Below are positions 5,930-7,665 of a DNA stretch of 7,665 nt, in pieces. The notes beneath the pieces were generated by a model. The model made no database searches and was not told the origin of the DNA. It saw nothing but the letters and a program-made list of their open reading frames with translations. Source of the DNA: Eubacterium sp. Lineage in GTDB: Bacteria; Bacillota; Clostridia; Lachnospirales; Lachnospiraceae. Location of the stretch: NCBI GenBank assembly GCA_022776205.1, contig JALFIK010000008.1, forward strand, positions 1 to 7,665. Direction: 5' to 3'. The position numbers and the translations under genes were made by a program. Each line of letters starts with the position of its first letter. Position 1 is the first letter of the stretch.

Positions 5930-6811
5930 ATGAGTTTTTTATCCTATTTATTCAATGGTATCAGTCTGGGAAGTATTTATGCAATTATTGCCCTTGGTTA
6001 TACCATGGTATACGGTATTGCCAAAATGCTGAATTTTGCTCATGGTGATGTTATCATGATCGGCTGCTATATCGTGTTTGTTATGATGAGCAGTCTCCAT
6101 CTCAATCCCATGGTCAGTATTCTGGCAGCGATCATCGGATGTACGGTGCTTGGTGTTGTAATAGAAAAAATTGCTTACAAACCACTGAGAAAAGCCTCAC
6201 CCCTCGCTGTTTTGATCACAGCCATCGGTGTCAGCTATTTCCTTCAGAATTTTGCTCTGATTCTTTTTGGAGCCGATACGAAATCGTTTACTTCTGTGGT
6301 AGGAATTCCTACAATGAAGCTTGCCGGCGGAAAACTTACGATTTCCGGTGTTACCATTGCAACGGTAGCAAGTTGTATCGTAATCATGATTGCGCTGATG
6401 ATATTTATTAAGAAATCCAAATCCGGGCAGGCTATGCTTGCTGTATCCGAAGATAAAGATGCAGCCCAGCTTATGGGTGTGAATGTGAACAAGACAATTT
6501 CCCTTACCTTTGCCATCGGTTCCGGACTGGCAGCGATTGCGGGTGTGCTTCTGTGTTCCGCCTATCCGACGCTGTCTCCTTATACCGGTGCCATGCCTGG
6601 TATCAAGGCGTTTACTGCAGCGGTATTCGGTGGAATCGGTTCCATTCCGGGAGCATTGATCGGAGGAATTTTACTTGGAATCATAGAAATTTTCGGAAGA
6701 GCATATATTTCTTCTCAGCTGTCGGACGCGATTGTATTTGCTGTGCTGATTGTCGTACTTCTTGTGAAACCTACGGGAATTCTTGGCAAACCAATTCAGG
6801 AGAAAGTGTAG
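5930..6811 (+). CDS. livH: branched-chain amino acid type ABC transporter permease, LivH family
   Basis: Integral membrane subunit that, with LivM, forms the channel for the ligand delivered by the LivJ-type lipoprotein. The 293-residue protein is of normal length and consists mostly of hydrophobic segments, about eight (near 10-30, 41-56, 60-79, 92-113, 139-160, 190-212, 228-253 and 265-280). Family marks are GISLGSIYAIIALGYTMVYG (10-29), LNFAHGD (34-40), and the cytoplasmic loop SGQAMLAVSEDKDAAQLMGV (165-184), which contacts the ATPase. The C-terminal AFTAAVFGGIGSIPGALIGG (227-246) and VKPTGILGK (279-287) are also typical. It belongs to the BPD_transp_2 permeases and not to the MalF-like group. 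It lies 151 bases after livJ, across a terminator and a second hairpin, and 12 bases before livM, with which it is surely co-transcribed. Confidence 0.94.
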   Translation: MSFLSYLFNGISLGSIYAIIALGYTMVYGIAKMLNFAHGDVIMIGCYIVFVMMSSLHLNPMVSILAAIIGCTVLGVVIEKIAYKPLRKASPLAVLITAIGVSYFLQNFALILFGADTKSFTSVVGIPTMKLAGGKLTISGVTIATVASCIVIMIALMIFIKKSKSGQAMLAVSEDKDAAQLMGVNVNKTISLTFAIGSGLAAIAGVLLCSAYPTLSPYTGAMPGIKAFTAAVFGGIGSIPGALIGGILLGIIEIFGRAYISSQLSDAIVFAVLIVVLLVKPTGILGKPIQEKV

Positions 6812-6823
6812 GTGGCAGGAAAT

Positions 6824-7665
6824 ATGAAAAAATCAGGATTAAAAAATATGAACAAAAAGACCAGAAGCATGTTTATTACCTACGCTCTGGTTATTGCAGT
6901 ATTTATTATTGTGGAAGTGATGATTTCCACAGGAATGATGTCAAGTCTTATGCAGGGACTGCTCGTTCCGTTATGTATTTATTCGATAGTTGCCATCGGT
7001 CTTAACCTTTGTGTCGGTTATCTTGGTGAGCTGAGTCTTGGTCATGCCGGCTTTATGTGTGTCGGTGCTTTTACCAGTGCGGTTTTTTCCAAATGTATGG
7101 CCACATCGGCGATGAATCCAACGTTGCGTTTTATTATTGCGATTCTTATCGGAACGGTAGTGGCAGCAATTTTTGGATGGCTGATCGGTATTCCGGTACT
7201 TCGCCTTCGCGGAGACTATCTGGCAATCGTAACCCTTGCGTTTGGTGAGATTATTAAAAATGTGATCAATGTTATGTATCTTGGAAAAGACAGCCATGGA
7301 TTCCATTTTTCCATTAAGGATAGTGCATCCTTGCATATGGACGCGGACGGACAGATGATCATCGACGGAGCGAAGGGAATTGTTGGTACGCCTAACCAGT
7401 CTACATTTGTGGTTGGTATCGTCATTATTTTGCTGAGTCTCTTTGTATGTTTCAACCTTGTAAATTCCAGAACCGGTCGTGCGATCATGGCAATCCGTGA
7501 TAACCGAATCGCAGCAGAATCTGTGGGAATTAATATTACGAAATACAAATTGATGGCATTTTCCATATCTGCGGCAATTGCTGGAGCAGGCGGTGTTTTG
7601 TATGCGCACAACCTGTCCACTCTGACAGCTCTTCCGGCAAACTTCGGATACAACATGTCTATCAT
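6824..7665 (+). CDS. livM: branched-chain amino acid type ABC transporter permease, LivM family, 3' end missing
   Basis: Second membrane subunit of the LivJHM transporter. An open frame runs from ATG 6824 to the window edge (280 complete codons, no stop), so the protein is cut. Relatives of about 320-360 residues suggest that a minor part is missing. The start follows GGTGGCAGGA (6811-6820). A second in-frame ATG at 6848 with AGGA upstream is a possible alternative. After a short basic N-terminus come hydrophobic segments near 17-34, 45-64, 72-88, 103-125, 131-153, 193-214 and 245-262. Family marks are GYLGELSLGHAGFMCVGAFT (65-84), LRLRGDYLAIVTLAFGEII (126-144), GIVGTP (185-190) and SRTGRAIMAIRDN (215-227), then AAESVGINITKYK (230-242) and SAAIAGAGGVLYAH (249-262). 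Residues 157-185 form a longer polar loop before GIVGTP. Downstream livG and livF ATPase genes are expected but not visible. Confidence 0.93.
   Translation, partial: MKKSGLKNMNKKTRSMFITYALVIAVFIIVEVMISTGMMSSLMQGLLVPLCIYSIVAIGLNLCVGYLGELSLGHAGFMCVGAFTSAVFSKCMATSAMNPTLRFIIAILIGTVVAAIFGWLIGIPVLRLRGDYLAIVTLAFGEIIKNVINVMYLGKDSHGFHFSIKDSASLHMDADGQMIIDGAKGIVGTPNQSTFVVGIVIILLSLFVCFNLVNSRTGRAIMAIRDNRIAAESVGINITKYKLMAFSISAAIAGAGGVLYAHNLSTLTALPANFGYNMSI

Noticed and set aside
6553..7005. 150-codon plus-strand frame crossing the livH-livM junction
   Set aside because: It overlaps both real genes in another frame, and its product is rich in Cys, Tyr, Ser and Arg with no family resemblance. livH and livM explain all of the bases.
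6971..7609. 212-codon open frame on the minus strand opposite livM
   Set aside because: The plus strand encodes an unmistakable LivM permease over the whole stretch. The minus-strand protein is full of Cys, His, Thr and Arg, shows no recognisable domain, and is a shadow of livM codon use.
7216..7665. 149-codon open frame on the minus strand at the right edge
   Set aside because: It is also antisense to livM, has no ribosome site or recognised motif, and is open only because of the composition of the coding strand.

Overview
The window carries seven genes, all on the + strand and tightly packed: the end of a lower-glycolysis operon (pgk, tpiA, gpmI), a methionine aminopeptidase with a zinc-binding SEC-C motif (map), and the first part of a branched-chain-amino-acid type ABC transporter operon (livJ, livH, livM). 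The first gene (pgk) is cut by the left edge and the last (livM) by the right edge. The organism looks like a low-to-moderate GC Gram-positive of the class Clostridia, most likely Lachnospiraceae. The grounds are the pgk-tpiA-gpmI order with a cofactor-independent phosphoglycerate mutase, strong AGGAGG-type ribosome binding sites, a lipoprotein (not periplasmic) substrate-binding protein, and the 'GRNDKCWCGSGKKYKTCH' N-terminus of the aminopeptidase. The family assignment is inference, not a database match.

Region 1 (1-3530) is glycolysis. PGK, triosephosphate isomerase and 2,3-bisphosphoglycerate-independent phosphoglycerate mutase catalyse connected steps from the triose phosphates to 2-phosphoglycerate. 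All three keep their catalytic residues. A two-tier GC-rich hairpin lies in the tpiA-gpmI gap, and a 19-bp hairpin with a T-rich tail closes the unit after gpmI.

Region 2 (3531-4430) is map. Its start is best placed at a GTG (3561), not the upstream ATG (3540). The terminator-like hairpin ends only about 30 bases before this start, so how map is transcribed is not obvious.

Region 3 (4431-7665) is the transporter. A sigma-A-like promoter (4508-4536) drives livJ through a 60-nt leader holding a small hairpin and a possible 9-codon reading frame that overlaps the livJ start. A strong intrinsic terminator follows livJ, and directly after it comes a second 17-bp hairpin whose left arm includes the terminator's T-run. 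livH and livM follow, with 12 bases between them. The layout fits abundant binding protein and less abundant permease made by partial read-through. The ATPase genes (livG, livF) would be expected past the right edge.

I see no mobile element, CRISPR array, tRNA, rRNA or clear novel system. The coding content is ordinary core metabolism and transport. What deserves a second look is the structured intergenic RNA and the start-site choices. No gap between genes exceeds about 175 bases.
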